DNA from: CAYPKW01 sp964411425
Lineage (GTDB): Bacteria; Pseudomonadota; Alphaproteobacteria; Dongiales; Dongiaceae
Assembly: GCA_964411425.1 (NCBI GenBank)
Contig: CAYPKW010000039.1
Location: forward strand, 1-21,627
Direction of reading: 5' to 3'
DNA length: 21,627 nucleotides
Translations under genes and position numbers: made by a program
The notes under the pieces: model-generated
Seen by the model: the letters and a program-made list of their open reading frames with translations, nothing else
Databases searched by the model: none
Told to the model about the DNA's origin: nothing
Shown here: piece by piece, positions 7,463-15,304 of the stretch
Position numbering within the stretch: the stretch's first letter is position 1
How the letters are laid out: every line of letters starts with the position of its first letter

Positions 7463-9154
7463 ATGGGACCCTTGAACATCCCAGTCACGGACGTGGCCGC
7501 GATAAGCGCAATCGACTCCGTATCGATACTGGCGGCCGTGGCCTCTGCGCTGGCGGAACCGAGCGCAACCCATTCCGTTCCCGAACGGGGGCTGATCGCC
7601 AGGACCCGTCCAGTCGATGCTTCATTACTGCGGTTGGTGCGGGCGTTGATCAAGGCTGGGAGCGACCCGCTCGGCGAGGCGTTTTGTCGGCTTCGACCCG
7701 CCGTTGACCGTCGGGCCAGCGGCGCCATCTACACCCCCGCCGCCATTGTCCGGAGCATGATTCTCTGGGCCGCCGAACAGGGTACGCCGGCGCGCATTGT
7801 CGACCCGGGTTGCGGTTCCGGCCGTTTCATTCTGGCCGCCGCGCGCCGGTTCCCTAGGGCCGACCTGGTGGCGGTCGACACCGACCCGCTGGCCACCCTG
7901 ATGCTGCGGGCGAATGCCTCCGTACTCGGCGTGGCCGACCGGCTGACAATCCAATGCGAGGACTATCGCCGGATCACGCTGCCCGCCATCGACGGCGCCA
8001 CGCTGTTCATCGGCAACCCGCCCTATGTACGGCACCACGACATTGACGCGGACTGGAAAACCTGGCTCGCCGAGACGGCCGCCGCGTACGGCTGCAACGC
8101 CAGCAAGCTCGCCGGGCTGCACATCCACTTTTTCCTGAAGACCCGGGAACTCGGCAGGGCCGGAGATTGCGGCACCTTCATCACCTCGGCCGAATGGCTC
8201 GATGTGAACTACGGCGCCGTGCTCCGCACCATGCTTGCGAACGGTCTCGGCGGCGCCGCGTTGCACGTTCTGACCCCGGAGACCATGCCTTTTCCCGGCA
8301 CGATCACCACCGGCGCAATCACCTGTTTCCGCGTCGGGCGGCGCCCCAGCCAGATGGTGATGCGGGCGGTCGGCGCGCTCGATCAATTGGGCAGCTTGGA
8401 CACGGGCAGGGCTGTACCCTGGCCAAAGCTGGAGAAGGCGCGCCGCTGGACTGCGATCATCAAACCGGCAGCGAAAGCACCGGCGGGTTACATCGAGCTT
8501 GGCGAGCTCTGCCGCGTCCACCGCGGCCAAGTCACTGGCGCCAACGATATCTGGATCGCAGGCGCGTATCCGGGCGAACTGCCGGCGGCGTTCCTGTTTC
8601 CCACCGTCACCAAGGCCCGTGAAATCTTGCGCGCGGGCCGGGTTCTCGAGTCCGCGGACTTGCTTCGCCGCGTCATCGACTTGCCGGTCGACCTCGATGC
8701 GCTGGAGGCACCGGATCGAGACCGCGTTGACCGTTTCCTCGATTGGGCGAAGGCGCGGGGCGCCTGCAAGTCCTACATCGCTTCGACACGCCGCGCCTGG
8801 TGGTCGGTCAATCTCCGCGCCCCGGCGCCCATCCTTTGCACCTATATGGCGCGGCGGCCGCCGGCCTTCGTACGCAATCTCCACGGCGCACGGCACCTCA
8901 ACATCGCCCACGGACTCTATCCGCGCGATCGCTTCAGCGAGGCCGACCTCATGGCGCTGGTTGTGTACCTGTCGAGTCACGTGCGGACCGATTCGGGGCG
9001 CACCTATGCAGGCGGGCTGACAAAGTTCGAGCCGAAAGAGCTTGAGCGAATCATGATTCCCCAGTTAGAAAAACTACATGAAGTCACCGATCAAATGGAC
9101 GGCGCGGCAGTTGCGGGGCGACGCCGAGGAAGCGAGAGCAATATTTCGGCGTGA
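7463..9154 (+). CDS. Type II DNA adenine-N6 methyltransferase (gamma-type, SalI/XamI-like)
   Basis: A 563-aa modification enzyme, transferring a methyl group from SAM to adenine in the partner nuclease's recognition site. It shows the gamma-class order: GAIYTPAAIV (motif X, 87-96), DPGCGSGRF (motif I, SAM binding, 114-122), a VAVDTDPLA segment (137-145) and the catalytic NPPY (motif IV, 185-188). A long C-terminal target-recognition region follows (about 340-540), with RRAWWSVNLRAPAPI and RNLHGARHLNIAHGLYPRD. The first 50 residues are unrecognised. GAGGAG ends 2 nt before the ATG, a short spacing; TTG 7472 is an alternative start. Its last 77 nt overlap the endonuclease gene, so the C-terminal tail is shaped by the overlap. 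Expression of M before R from one transcript fits host protection. M.SalI-like specificity (GTCGAC) is inferred from the partner. Confidence 0.9.
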   Translation: MGPLNIPVTDVAAISAIDSVSILAAVASALAEPSATHSVPERGLIARTRPVDASLLRLVRALIKAGSDPLGEAFCRLRPAVDRRASGAIYTPAAIVRSMILWAAEQGTPARIVDPGCGSGRFILAAARRFPRADLVAVDTDPLATLMLRANASVLGVADRLTIQCEDYRRITLPAIDGATLFIGNPPYVRHHDIDADWKTWLAETAAAYGCNASKLAGLHIHFFLKTRELGRAGDCGTFITSAEWLDVNYGAVLRTMLANGLGGAALHVLTPETMPFPGTITTGAITCFRVGRRPSQMVMRAVGALDQLGSLDTGRAVPWPKLEKARRWTAIIKPAAKAPAGYIELGELCRVHRGQVTGANDIWIAGAYPGELPAAFLFPTVTKAREILRAGRVLESADLLRRVIDLPVDLDALEAPDRDRVDRFLDWAKARGACKSYIASTRRAWWSVNLRAPAPILCTYMARRPPAFVRNLHGARHLNIAHGLYPRDRFSEADLMALVVYLSSHVRTDSGRTYAGGLTKFEPKELERIMIPQLEKLHEVTDQMDGAAVAGRRRGSESNISA

Positions 9155-9998
9155 ACGTCTCGATGAACCGCTGGAACTCTATTCGCGTTTTTTCGCCGCG
9201 TTCGATCCGATTTTCCGGTCGATTGTCGAGAAGTTGCCGGATCTATTCGTGGACGAACTCGACCCGAGCGTTCTGGTCGAGATGGTACAGAACAAGGATA
9301 GCCGCACCGCCCTTCGCTACCTGGCCGCGCCGCCGATTTCCGAAGACGATTTGAAGACGCTTGCCGAAACCACGCTGTCAGCGACAGCCCTGAAGCGAAA
9401 TCCCGATCAGGCGCGGCGCGTGCGAGCGATTGTGCTGCATATCATCGACCCACACCGTTTCCCTTGGATAGCTGAAATGCGCGATCCGGCGGACCACGAA
9501 CGCCAGCAAGCGGTCATCGCGTCCGCAGCTCTGGTCGCTGCCAAGAAAGTCGAAACCAGCCGGCGCAAGGATGCCAAGAATATTCAGGAATGGAAGGTGA
9601 AGGACTTGCTGCGCGGCCTCAAATTCAAGGAGGAGCCGCCCCGCGACATTCCCCTGCTCGACCGGGCACCGAACCCCGGAAAATTTTGCGGCGAAAGCAA
9701 ACTCGGCGACATGCGCGCCGACTTCGTGGTTCGACTCCCTGATCGCCGGGTCATGGCGATCGAGTGCAAGGCGTCGAACAGCGCCGTTAATTCGTTCAAG
9801 CGTGTCAATCACGAAGCGGCCGGGAAGGCCAAGAGTTGGCTCACTGCTTTCGGAAGCCGCCAAATCGTGCCAGCCGCCGTCCTCAGCGGTGTGTTCAACT
9901 TCGGTAATCTCGAAACAGCGCAGAGCTCGGGGCTGTTTCTGTTTTGGGGATTCCGGCTTCAGGACCTTGCGGATTTCATCGTATCGACTAAGCGTTGA
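9078..9998 (+). CDS. XamI-family type II restriction endonuclease
   Basis: A 306-aa nuclease predicted to cleave DNA lacking the partner methylation. The start SPIKWTARQLRGDAEEAR and the 'RRERLDEPLELYSRFF' segment (about 25-39) match my memory of the XamI family (Pfam RE_XamI). A PD-(D/E)xK active site is visible: D215 (MRADFVV) and E229-C230-K231 (MAIECKASNS), followed by the conserved-looking VNHEAAGKA. XamI is a SalI isoschizomer (G^TCGAC); shared specificity here is inference from family membership. The ATG lies inside the methylase gene in another frame, with a 77-nt overlap and no strong Shine-Dalgarno, implying coupled or reduced translation. The 3' end is followed by 120 bp without genes, then the convergent nirK. 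Composition is somewhat less GC-rich than the neighbours, consistent with acquisition. Confidence 0.85.
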   Translation: MKSPIKWTARQLRGDAEEARAIFRRERLDEPLELYSRFFAAFDPIFRSIVEKLPDLFVDELDPSVLVEMVQNKDSRTALRYLAAPPISEDDLKTLAETTLSATALKRNPDQARRVRAIVLHIIDPHRFPWIAEMRDPADHERQQAVIASAALVAAKKVETSRRKDAKNIQEWKVKDLLRGLKFKEEPPRDIPLLDRAPNPGKFCGESKLGDMRADFVVRLPDRRVMAIECKASNSAVNSFKRVNHEAAGKAKSWLTAFGSRQIVPAAVLSGVFNFGNLETAQSSGLFLFWGFRLQDLADFIVSTKR

Positions 9999-10118
9999 AC
10001 CGAGCTGGGCCCTGTGGACGAACTCGAGCCACGGTTTGGGGTGATAAGGGGACTGGTCCCTCTTGCTGTTCCGGGCGAGAAATGCCGGTTAGCACCGTCG
10101 CCACGGCCGCGCGTCCGG

Positions 10119-11855
10119 CTAATGCGCCGAGTCCGCGCCCTCCCCCAAGGGCTTGTACACCTCCTCGTCGGGCTCGCCCTCGACGATGAGGAAGCCCAAG
10201 AGCCCGCGCTCCAGCCGGCTCAGCGCGTGATCGACCAAGAGGAAGCGGCCCGGTACCTCGAGCTTGAACTCCGTCACCACGGCGCCGCCGGGCGGCACGG
10301 AGACGGTCTGGATGCCCCGTGCCGGCTCGCTCAAGAGGTCGCCCCAGTCGTAGACGCGGTCGAAAATCTCGCCGATGACGTGGAACGAGGAGGTGAAGTT
10401 GGGACCGCCGACGCCGACGTAGAGGCGCACGGTCTCGCCCACCCGGGCCTTGAGCGCGTGCTCGGACGTGAGCGCGCCCACGGCGCCGTTGAACACGAAG
10501 TACTCGGGCGCCTCGGCGAGCAGCTTCTCGACGCTGAACTCCTGGCCGCCCAGCTGGCCGAACGGCGCCTCGGTGTAGATCTCGCCCTGCATGACATAGA
10601 ACTCGCGGTCGACCGGCGGCAGGCCGCCCTCCGGCTCGACCAGAATGAGGCCATACATCCCGTTGGCGATGTGGTGCGCCACCATCGGCGTGGCGCAGTG
10701 ATAGACGTAGATGCCGGGCACCAGCGCCTTGAAGTCGAGCCGCTTTTCGCCGCCCGGATCGACCTGCAGAAACGCCGCGCCGCCGCCGGGGCCGGTCGCG
10801 GCGTGGAAGTCCACCGAATGGATCATGGCGGAATCCGGGTCGTTCTTCATCACCACTTCCACCGTGTCGCCGACGCGCACCCTGAGGAACGGGCCGGGCA
10901 CGGTGCCGTTGAAGGTCCAGTACTGGAAGGTGGCGCCGGAGGCCAACTGGCCGTCGAGCTCCACTGCCTCCAACTCGACGCGGACGCGCGCGGCCGGGCG
11001 GTCGCCCACCGGCGGCGGCACGGCCGCCGGGTCCATAACGATGTCGGGCGCCGCCACCGCCGCCTCCGGCACCCGCGCCTTGATCACGAAACGGCCCTCC
11101 ATGCCCGCCTGGCGGTGGCCCGGCAGCGAGCAGTAGTAGCTGGTCGTGCCGGGCGCCTTGGCGCGAAACGCGATGGTCGTGGCACTGCCCTTGGCGACGA
11201 CGTGCTGCGAGGCGGCACCCTGCTCCGGCAGCACGACGTCGTGCTCGGCCCCTTCGCCGTTGATCAGCGTGATCTGGACCACGTCCCCCTCGGCGGCGCC
11301 GAGATCGGGATTGACGACACCGTCGATGGCGCCGCCGAAGCCGATGTACACCATGCGGCCCTCGGCGATGCCGGTGCGCAGCGTGTACTTCACGTCGGCC
11401 ACGTAATCGGCCGGTATCGAGGGATCGCGCGCCGCGAGCTGCGCCGCCGGCGCCGCCGCGGCCGGCGCCGCGGCGCCGGCGAGCGATTTCATATAGGCGA
11501 TCAGGTTGGCGCGGTCCTCGGGTTTCTTGACGCCGGTGAAGATCATCTTGGTGCCGGGCACGAGGCTGGACGGGCCGGCAAGGAACGCATCGAGGGTCCG
11601 CTCGTCCCAGGTAAGTTTCGAGCGCGCCAGCGCGCTCGAATAGCGGAACTCGGGCAACGCGGCCGCCGGGCGCCCGATGACGCCGGCGAGGCTCGGGCCG
11701 ACCTTCCTGACACCCGCCTCGAGGCTGTGACAGGCCTGGCACTTGCGGAATGTCCGCTCGCCGGCGCCGATATCCTCGGCTCCCCATCCGGGCGAGGCCG
11801 CCGTCGCCAGCCCCACCATCGCCGCGGCGATCGCCATCCGCGCGCCGGTCCTCAT
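10119..11855 (-). CDS. nirK: Fused haem c - cupredoxin - copper nitrite reductase (NirK)
   Basis: Periplasmic reduction of nitrite to nitric oxide. The 578-aa protein has a signal peptide (MRTGARMAIA to about 25). A class I cytochrome c domain follows (CQACH 39-43, distal Met104 in GTKMIFTG), then an Ala/Pro linker (about 125-142). A cupredoxin with a complete type 1 site comes next (H205, C242, H247, M252 in EHDVVL and CSLPGHRQAGM), then the two-domain NirK core. In NirK: type 1 Cu H346, C387, H395, M400; type 2 Cu H351, H386, H543; catalytic Asp349 (SVDFHAATG) and His492 (FHVIGEIFD). The FHVIGEIFD and HCATPM forms point to the AniA/Hyphomicrobium-like class. The two electron carriers fused ahead of the reductase probably pass electrons to the type 1 site. 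AGGAGG lies 6 nt before the ATG. The GYD gene is 106 bp upstream on the same strand. No FNR/NnrR-type dyad was found by eye. Confidence 0.94.
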   Translation of the reverse strand: MRTGARMAIAAAMVGLATAASPGWGAEDIGAGERTFRKCQACHSLEAGVRKVGPSLAGVIGRPAAALPEFRYSSALARSKLTWDERTLDAFLAGPSSLVPGTKMIFTGVKKPEDRANLIAYMKSLAGAAAPAAAAPAAQLAARDPSIPADYVADVKYTLRTGIAEGRMVYIGFGGAIDGVVNPDLGAAEGDVVQITLINGEGAEHDVVLPEQGAASQHVVAKGSATTIAFRAKAPGTTSYYCSLPGHRQAGMEGRFVIKARVPEAAVAAPDIVMDPAAVPPPVGDRPAARVRVELEAVELDGQLASGATFQYWTFNGTVPGPFLRVRVGDTVEVVMKNDPDSAMIHSVDFHAATGPGGGAAFLQVDPGGEKRLDFKALVPGIYVYHCATPMVAHHIANGMYGLILVEPEGGLPPVDREFYVMQGEIYTEAPFGQLGGQEFSVEKLLAEAPEYFVFNGAVGALTSEHALKARVGETVRLYVGVGGPNFTSSFHVIGEIFDRVYDWGDLLSEPARGIQTVSVPPGGAVVTEFKLEVPGRFLLVDHALSRLERGLLGFLIVEGEPDEEVYKPLGEGADSAH

Positions 11856-11961
11856 GTCAACCCTCCTCGCTTGGGCTCGATTCAGACCTAGCGATTCACG
11901 CCGCGTCCGCCATGCGACAGAACGCCGCGCCGGGCGATTCTCCGGCGAAGCGGACCGGCGC

Positions 11962-12291
11962 CTACTTGGGCGCCCGGAAACCGGTCTTCGCGCCGCGCGC
12001 CTTCTTCATGGCGCGCACCGCTTCGGCCGGCGTGATCAGCACCGTGGTCTTGGTCCGGCTGACGGCCCCGCTCCGGCCTATGGTGAGCAGGGCGGCGGTC
12101 ATGGCCTCGTTGCTCGGGAACTCGGCGATGGCGACGCCGTCGTACTCGCCGAAGGCGAGATAGTACTGCAGCAGCTTGCCGCCGAACGCCTGGAACAAAT
12201 CCTCGACCACCTTGGAGCGGTCGCTGGGCTTGCGCACCAGCGCCGCCATGGCGGATTCCTTGTAGGACCACTGGATCATGTAATGCGACAT
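11962..12291 (-). CDS. GYD-domain protein
   Basis: A 109-aa protein starting MSHYMIQWSYKESAMAAL, with SDRSKVVEDLFQAFGGKLLQ and LAFGEYDGVAIAEFPSNE, the layout of the GYD family (the Gly-Tyr-Asp signature here is EYDG). The fold resembles ferredoxin-like dimeric alpha/beta-barrel proteins; biochemical role unknown. No signal peptide, so probably cytoplasmic. GGGAGG lies 7 nt before the ATG. It precedes nirK on the same strand by 106 bp, with a 6-bp GC hairpin (11928-11947) between, so cotranscription is possible but partial termination may occur. The upstream gap holds a perfect 12-bp palindrome, GCCCCGCGGGGC (12327-12338), of unknown meaning. Confidence 0.88.
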   Translation of the reverse strand: MSHYMIQWSYKESAMAALVRKPSDRSKVVEDLFQAFGGKLLQYYLAFGEYDGVAIAEFPSNEAMTAALLTIGRSGAVSRTKTTVLITPAEAVRAMKKARGAKTGFRAPK

Positions 12292-12472
12292 GGGCGAACC
12301 TCCCTCATCCTGCCCGCGAGGCGTTGGCCCCGCGGGGCGTCACGATAGCGCGAATCGGCGCCGCTGTCCGGGCGAATGCGCGGGCGCCGCGGGACGGTGA
12401 GGCAAAGCCGTACCAAGTGGCTCAGTTCTTGGCGATGGTCGAGGAGTTCGGATTGACGATGGAGGATCGCCC

Positions 12473-12691
12473 GTGACGCGCTATCACATCAACCTGTTCT
12501 GGTCGAAGGCCGATGGTTGTTGGGTGGCCGACGTGCCGGACCTCAAGTCCTGCTCCGCCTTCGGCGACACGCCGGCGAAAGCCCTCGCCGAGGTCGAGAC
12601 GGCAATCGAGGCGTGGCTGGCGGTCGCGCGGGAGGACGGCCTGCCGATCCCGGAGCCGCGCTACCGCCCGGCGATCTACGCGACCAGCTGA
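12473..12691 (+). CDS. HicB-like antitoxin-fold protein, orphan
   Basis: A 72-aa protein starting at GTG: MTRYHINLFWSKADGCWVAD, VPDLKSCSAFGDTPAKAL, AIEAWLAVAREDGLPIPEPR. This is the partial RNase-H-like HicB fold (pattern: xDGxWvAxvPDLxxCxAxGdTxxEAl... DGxpiPePs). In hicAB pairs HicB neutralises the mRNA-cleaving HicA toxin. No HicA (dsRBD-like, with GSH) is seen up- or downstream, and no DNA-binding C-terminal domain is present, so it is an orphan. The GTG overlaps the TGA of an open frame ending at 12476 (GTGA), whose visible tail (QVAQFLAMVEEFG) I do not recognise. Shine-Dalgarno GGAGG precedes the GTG (12461-12465). Confidence 0.87.
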   Translation: MTRYHINLFWSKADGCWVADVPDLKSCSAFGDTPAKALAEVETAIEAWLAVAREDGLPIPEPRYRPAIYATS

Positions 12692-12716
12692 CGCGAAGAA
12701 ACCTGAATCTCAACCT

Positions 12717-12731
12717 TCGGACAATGTCCGA
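12717..12731. promoter_or_regulatory. 15-bp perfect dyad, candidate operator upstream of uvrB
   Basis: TCGGACA-A-TGTCCGA is a 7-bp perfect inverted repeat with a 1-nt centre, too tight for an RNA hairpin and more like a protein-binding dyad. It lies 30 bp upstream of the candidate uvrB -35. It is not the alphaproteobacterial LexA box (GTTC-N7-GTTC). Confidence 0.4.
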
Positions 12732-12760
12732 TAGATCGGCATGGAGGGCACGACCGGCCC

Positions 12761-12789
12761 TTGGACGGCCGGCACCCGCAGGCTATATG
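12761..12789 (+). promoter_or_regulatory. uvrB promoter candidate, leaderless
   Basis: TTGGAC (12761-12766) and TATATG (12784-12789) are separated by 17 nt. The uvrB ATG follows 8 nt after the -10 with a C/T-rich stretch and no Shine-Dalgarno, as in leaderless genes. Confidence 0.5.
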
Positions 12790-12797
12790 CTTCCCCC

Positions 12798-14939
12798 ATG
12801 CGCCAGACGAGCGAGCCCGTCGTCACCGAGCGTCCGTTCGCGGCCGGCGTGCCGTTCCGCCTCGTCTCCGACTACCGCCCGGCCGGCGACCAGCCGCAGG
12901 CGATCGAGGAATTGACCGCGGGCCTCGGCCGGGGCGAGCGCGACCAGGTCCTCCTCGGCGTCACCGGCTCGGGCAAGACCTTCACCATCGCGCACGTCAT
13001 AGAGAACGTGCAGCGCCCGACCCTCATCCTGGCTCCCAACAAGACGCTCGCCGCCCAGCTCTACGGCGAGATGAAGGGTTTCTTCCCCGACAACGCGGTC
13101 GAGTACTTCGTCTCCTATTACGACTACTACCAGCCGGAGGCCTACGTGCCGCGCTCCGACACCTACATCGAGAAGGAATCCTCGATCAACGAGCAGATCG
13201 ACCGCATGCGCCATTCGGCCACCCGCGCGCTGTTCGAGCGCCGCGACGTGGTGATCGTGGCGTCCGTGTCCTGCATCTACGGGATCGGCGCGCCGGAGAC
13301 CTATTCCGCCATGACCGTCACGCTCAGGGCGGGGCAGCAACTGGCGCGCACCGATCTGCTGCACCGCCTGGTCGAGATGCAGTACCGGCGCAACGACACG
13401 AATTTCGTGCGCGGCGCTTTCCGCGTGCGCGGCGACAGGGTCGAGATCTTCCCCGCCCACCTGGAGGACCGCGCCTGGGGCTTGTCGCTGTTCGGCGACG
13501 AGATCGAGGCGATCCACGAGTTCGACCCGCTCACCGGCGAGAAGACGGCGAGCCTCGGCGAGATCAAGGTCTACGCCAACAGCCACTACGTGACGCCCAA
13601 GCCGACGCTGCAGCAGGCGGTGAAGCTGATCAAGGTGGACCTGAAGGCGCGGCTCGACGAGCTCGCCAAGGTGAACCGGCTGCTCGAGGCCCAGCGCCTG
13701 GAGCAGCGCACCACTTTCGACCTGGAGATGATCGAGGCCACCGGCGCCTGCGCCGGGATCGAGAACTACTCGCGCTACCTGACGGGGAGGAAGCCGGGCG
13801 AGCCGCCGCCGACGCTCTTCGAGTACCTGCCGGGCGACTCGCTCCTCATCGTCGACGAGAGCCACGTCACGGTGCCGCAACTGGGCGGCATGTATCGCGG
13901 CGACTACCAGCGCAAATCGACGCTGGCCGAATACGGCTTCCGATTGCCATCCTGCACCGACAACCGGCCGCTCAAGTTCGAGGAGTGGGAGCGGATGCGC
14001 CCCGAAACGGTGTTCGTTTCGGCGACGCCCGGACCCTGGGAGCTGGAGCGCACCGGCGGCGCCTTCGTCGAGCAGGTGATCCGCCCGACCGGCCTCATCG
14101 ACCCCGTGTGCCTGGTGCGCCCGATCGAGACGCAAGTCGACGACGTGATCGCCGAGTGCCGCGAGGCCGCGCTGAAGGGCCAGCGGGTCTTGATCACCAC
14201 GCTCACCAAGCGCATGGCCGAGGACCTGAGCGAATACATGCACGAGGCGGGGCTCAGGGTACGGTACGTCCATTCGGACGTGGAGACGCTGGAGCGCATC
14301 GAGATCATCCGCGATTTGAGGCTCGGCGCCTTCGACGTGCTGATCGGGATCAACCTCTTGCGCGAGGGCCTCGACATCCCGGAATGCGCGCTGGTTGCCA
14401 TCCTCGACGCCGACAAGGAGGGCTTCTTGCGCTCGCAGACCTCGCTCGTGCAGACCATCGGGCGCGCCGCGCGCAACCTCGACGGGCGGGTGCTGCTCTA
14501 CGCCGACGTGATGACCCGGTCGCTCACGGCCGCCATCGCCGAGACCAACCGGCGGCGCGAGAAGCAGCAGGTCTACAACGCGGCCAACGGCATCACGCCC
14601 GAATCGGTGCGCAAGGGAATCGCCGACATCCTGGGCTCGGTGTACGAGCGCGACCACATGACGGTCGCCATCGACGCCGGCTTGGACGGGCATCTCGTCG
14701 GCCACAACCTCAAAGCGCACCTGGCCGGCCTCGAGAAACGCATGAAGGCGGCGGCGGGCGACCTCGAGTTCGAGGAGGCGGCGCGCCTCAGGGACGAGAT
14801 CAGGCGGCTCGAGGCGCTCGACCTGGGGCTCGGTCCCGAGGGCCGCCCTCGCCCGCGCTCGGTCGCCGGCGCCCCCGGCAGCGACGCCCGGCGCGACGCC
14901 AAGCGCCGCGCCACGGCGAGGACGCGAAGAGGGGCGTGA
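12798..14939 (+). CDS. uvrB: Excinuclease ABC subunit UvrB
   Basis: A 713-aa damage-verification helicase-like ATPase of nucleotide excision repair; takes damaged DNA from UvrA and positions UvrC. Walker A GVTGSGKT (54-61); beta-hairpin region YYDYYQPEAYVPRSDTYIEK (about 107-126); SVSCIYGIG; Walker B-like DESHVTVPQLGGMYRGD; motif V/VI region LREGLDIPE and QTIGRAARN. A C-terminal UVR (UvrC-binding) motif LEKRMKAAAGDLEFEEAARL lies near 645-665, followed by a basic tail. I chose ATG 12798 because the family starts close to PFRLVSDYRPAGDQP; an in-frame ATG at 12741 would place the promoter inside the gene. It is flanked by two hicB-type genes. Length and motifs are normal. Confidence 0.97.
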   Translation: MRQTSEPVVTERPFAAGVPFRLVSDYRPAGDQPQAIEELTAGLGRGERDQVLLGVTGSGKTFTIAHVIENVQRPTLILAPNKTLAAQLYGEMKGFFPDNAVEYFVSYYDYYQPEAYVPRSDTYIEKESSINEQIDRMRHSATRALFERRDVVIVASVSCIYGIGAPETYSAMTVTLRAGQQLARTDLLHRLVEMQYRRNDTNFVRGAFRVRGDRVEIFPAHLEDRAWGLSLFGDEIEAIHEFDPLTGEKTASLGEIKVYANSHYVTPKPTLQQAVKLIKVDLKARLDELAKVNRLLEAQRLEQRTTFDLEMIEATGACAGIENYSRYLTGRKPGEPPPTLFEYLPGDSLLIVDESHVTVPQLGGMYRGDYQRKSTLAEYGFRLPSCTDNRPLKFEEWERMRPETVFVSATPGPWELERTGGAFVEQVIRPTGLIDPVCLVRPIETQVDDVIAECREAALKGQRVLITTLTKRMAEDLSEYMHEAGLRVRYVHSDVETLERIEIIRDLRLGAFDVLIGINLLREGLDIPECALVAILDADKEGFLRSQTSLVQTIGRAARNLDGRVLLYADVMTRSLTAAIAETNRRREKQQVYNAANGITPESVRKGIADILGSVYERDHMTVAIDAGLDGHLVGHNLKAHLAGLEKRMKAAAGDLEFEEAARLRDEIRRLEALDLGLGPEGRPRPRSVAGAPGSDARRDAKRRATARTRRGA

Positions 14940-15037
14940 GGGCGAGGCGGGGTCGGCTCATGCCGAGGACCGTCGCGCGACGCATCGACGACGTGATATA
15001 GTCGCTTTGTATCGGCAGTCCCGGCGAGCGACCAAGC

Positions 15038-15304
15038 ATGGCACACAAGGAACCCGTTACCGCCATCGAGCGGATCTATACGGTCGTCTTTCAGCCCTGC
15101 GATCGAGGCTACGGCTACACGGTGACGTGCCCGGCCCTGCCCGGCGTGGTGAGCGAAGGGGAATCGCTCGAAGATGCACGCACGAAGGCCAAAGAGGCGA
15201 TCGAGATCTACCTCGAAAGCCTGCAAGAAGATGGGCTGCCCATTCCCGAGAGCGAGGAGGACCTTGTCGAGCCGATACGCGTGAGCGTCCCCACGCGGGC
15301 ATGA
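15038..15304 (+). CDS. hicB: HicB family antitoxin
   Basis: An 88-aa protein: RIYTVVFQPCDRGYGYTVTC, PALPGVVSEGESLEDARTKA, EAIEIYLESLQEDGLPIPES. This is the HicB antitoxin fold (the CPALPGVVSEG and EDGLPIP signatures), which in intact pairs inhibits HicA and represses its operon. No RHH/HTH extension is visible. The stop overlaps the ATG of a hicA stub by 4 nt (ATGA, 15301-15304), the usual coupled hicBA order, so this was a complete module whose toxin has been lost. TATAGT (14997-15002) upstream resembles a -10, but no -35 fits. It differs clearly from the hicB-like gene at 12473, so the two are not recent duplicates. Confidence 0.9.
   Translation: MAHKEPVTAIERIYTVVFQPCDRGYGYTVTCPALPGVVSEGESLEDARTKAKEAIEIYLESLQEDGLPIPESEEDLVEPIRVSVPTRA

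Noticed and set aside
7264..7728. Upstream in-frame extension of uvrD (155 codons)
   Set aside because: Overlaps the methylase gene antisense, lies before the family's normal start and contains the probable -10 box.
10014..11891. 625-codon plus-strand open frame opposite nirK
   Set aside because: Antisense of a GC-rich gene; composition (His/Arg/Gly) and lack of motifs show it is a shadow.
11856..11961. FNR/NnrR box upstream of nirK
   Set aside because: No TTGAT-N4-ATCAA-like or TTG-N8-CAA dyad seen; regulation left open.
12741..12797. ATG 12741 as uvrB start
   Set aside because: Would include the TTGGAC/TATATG promoter and 19 residues not typical of UvrB.
12292..12797. LexA (GTTC-N7-GTTC) box near uvrB
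   Set aside because: Looked for by eye and not found; only the unrelated dyad at 12717 is present.
12783..14720. 645-codon minus-strand open frame opposite uvrB
   Set aside because: Shadow of the well-supported uvrB.
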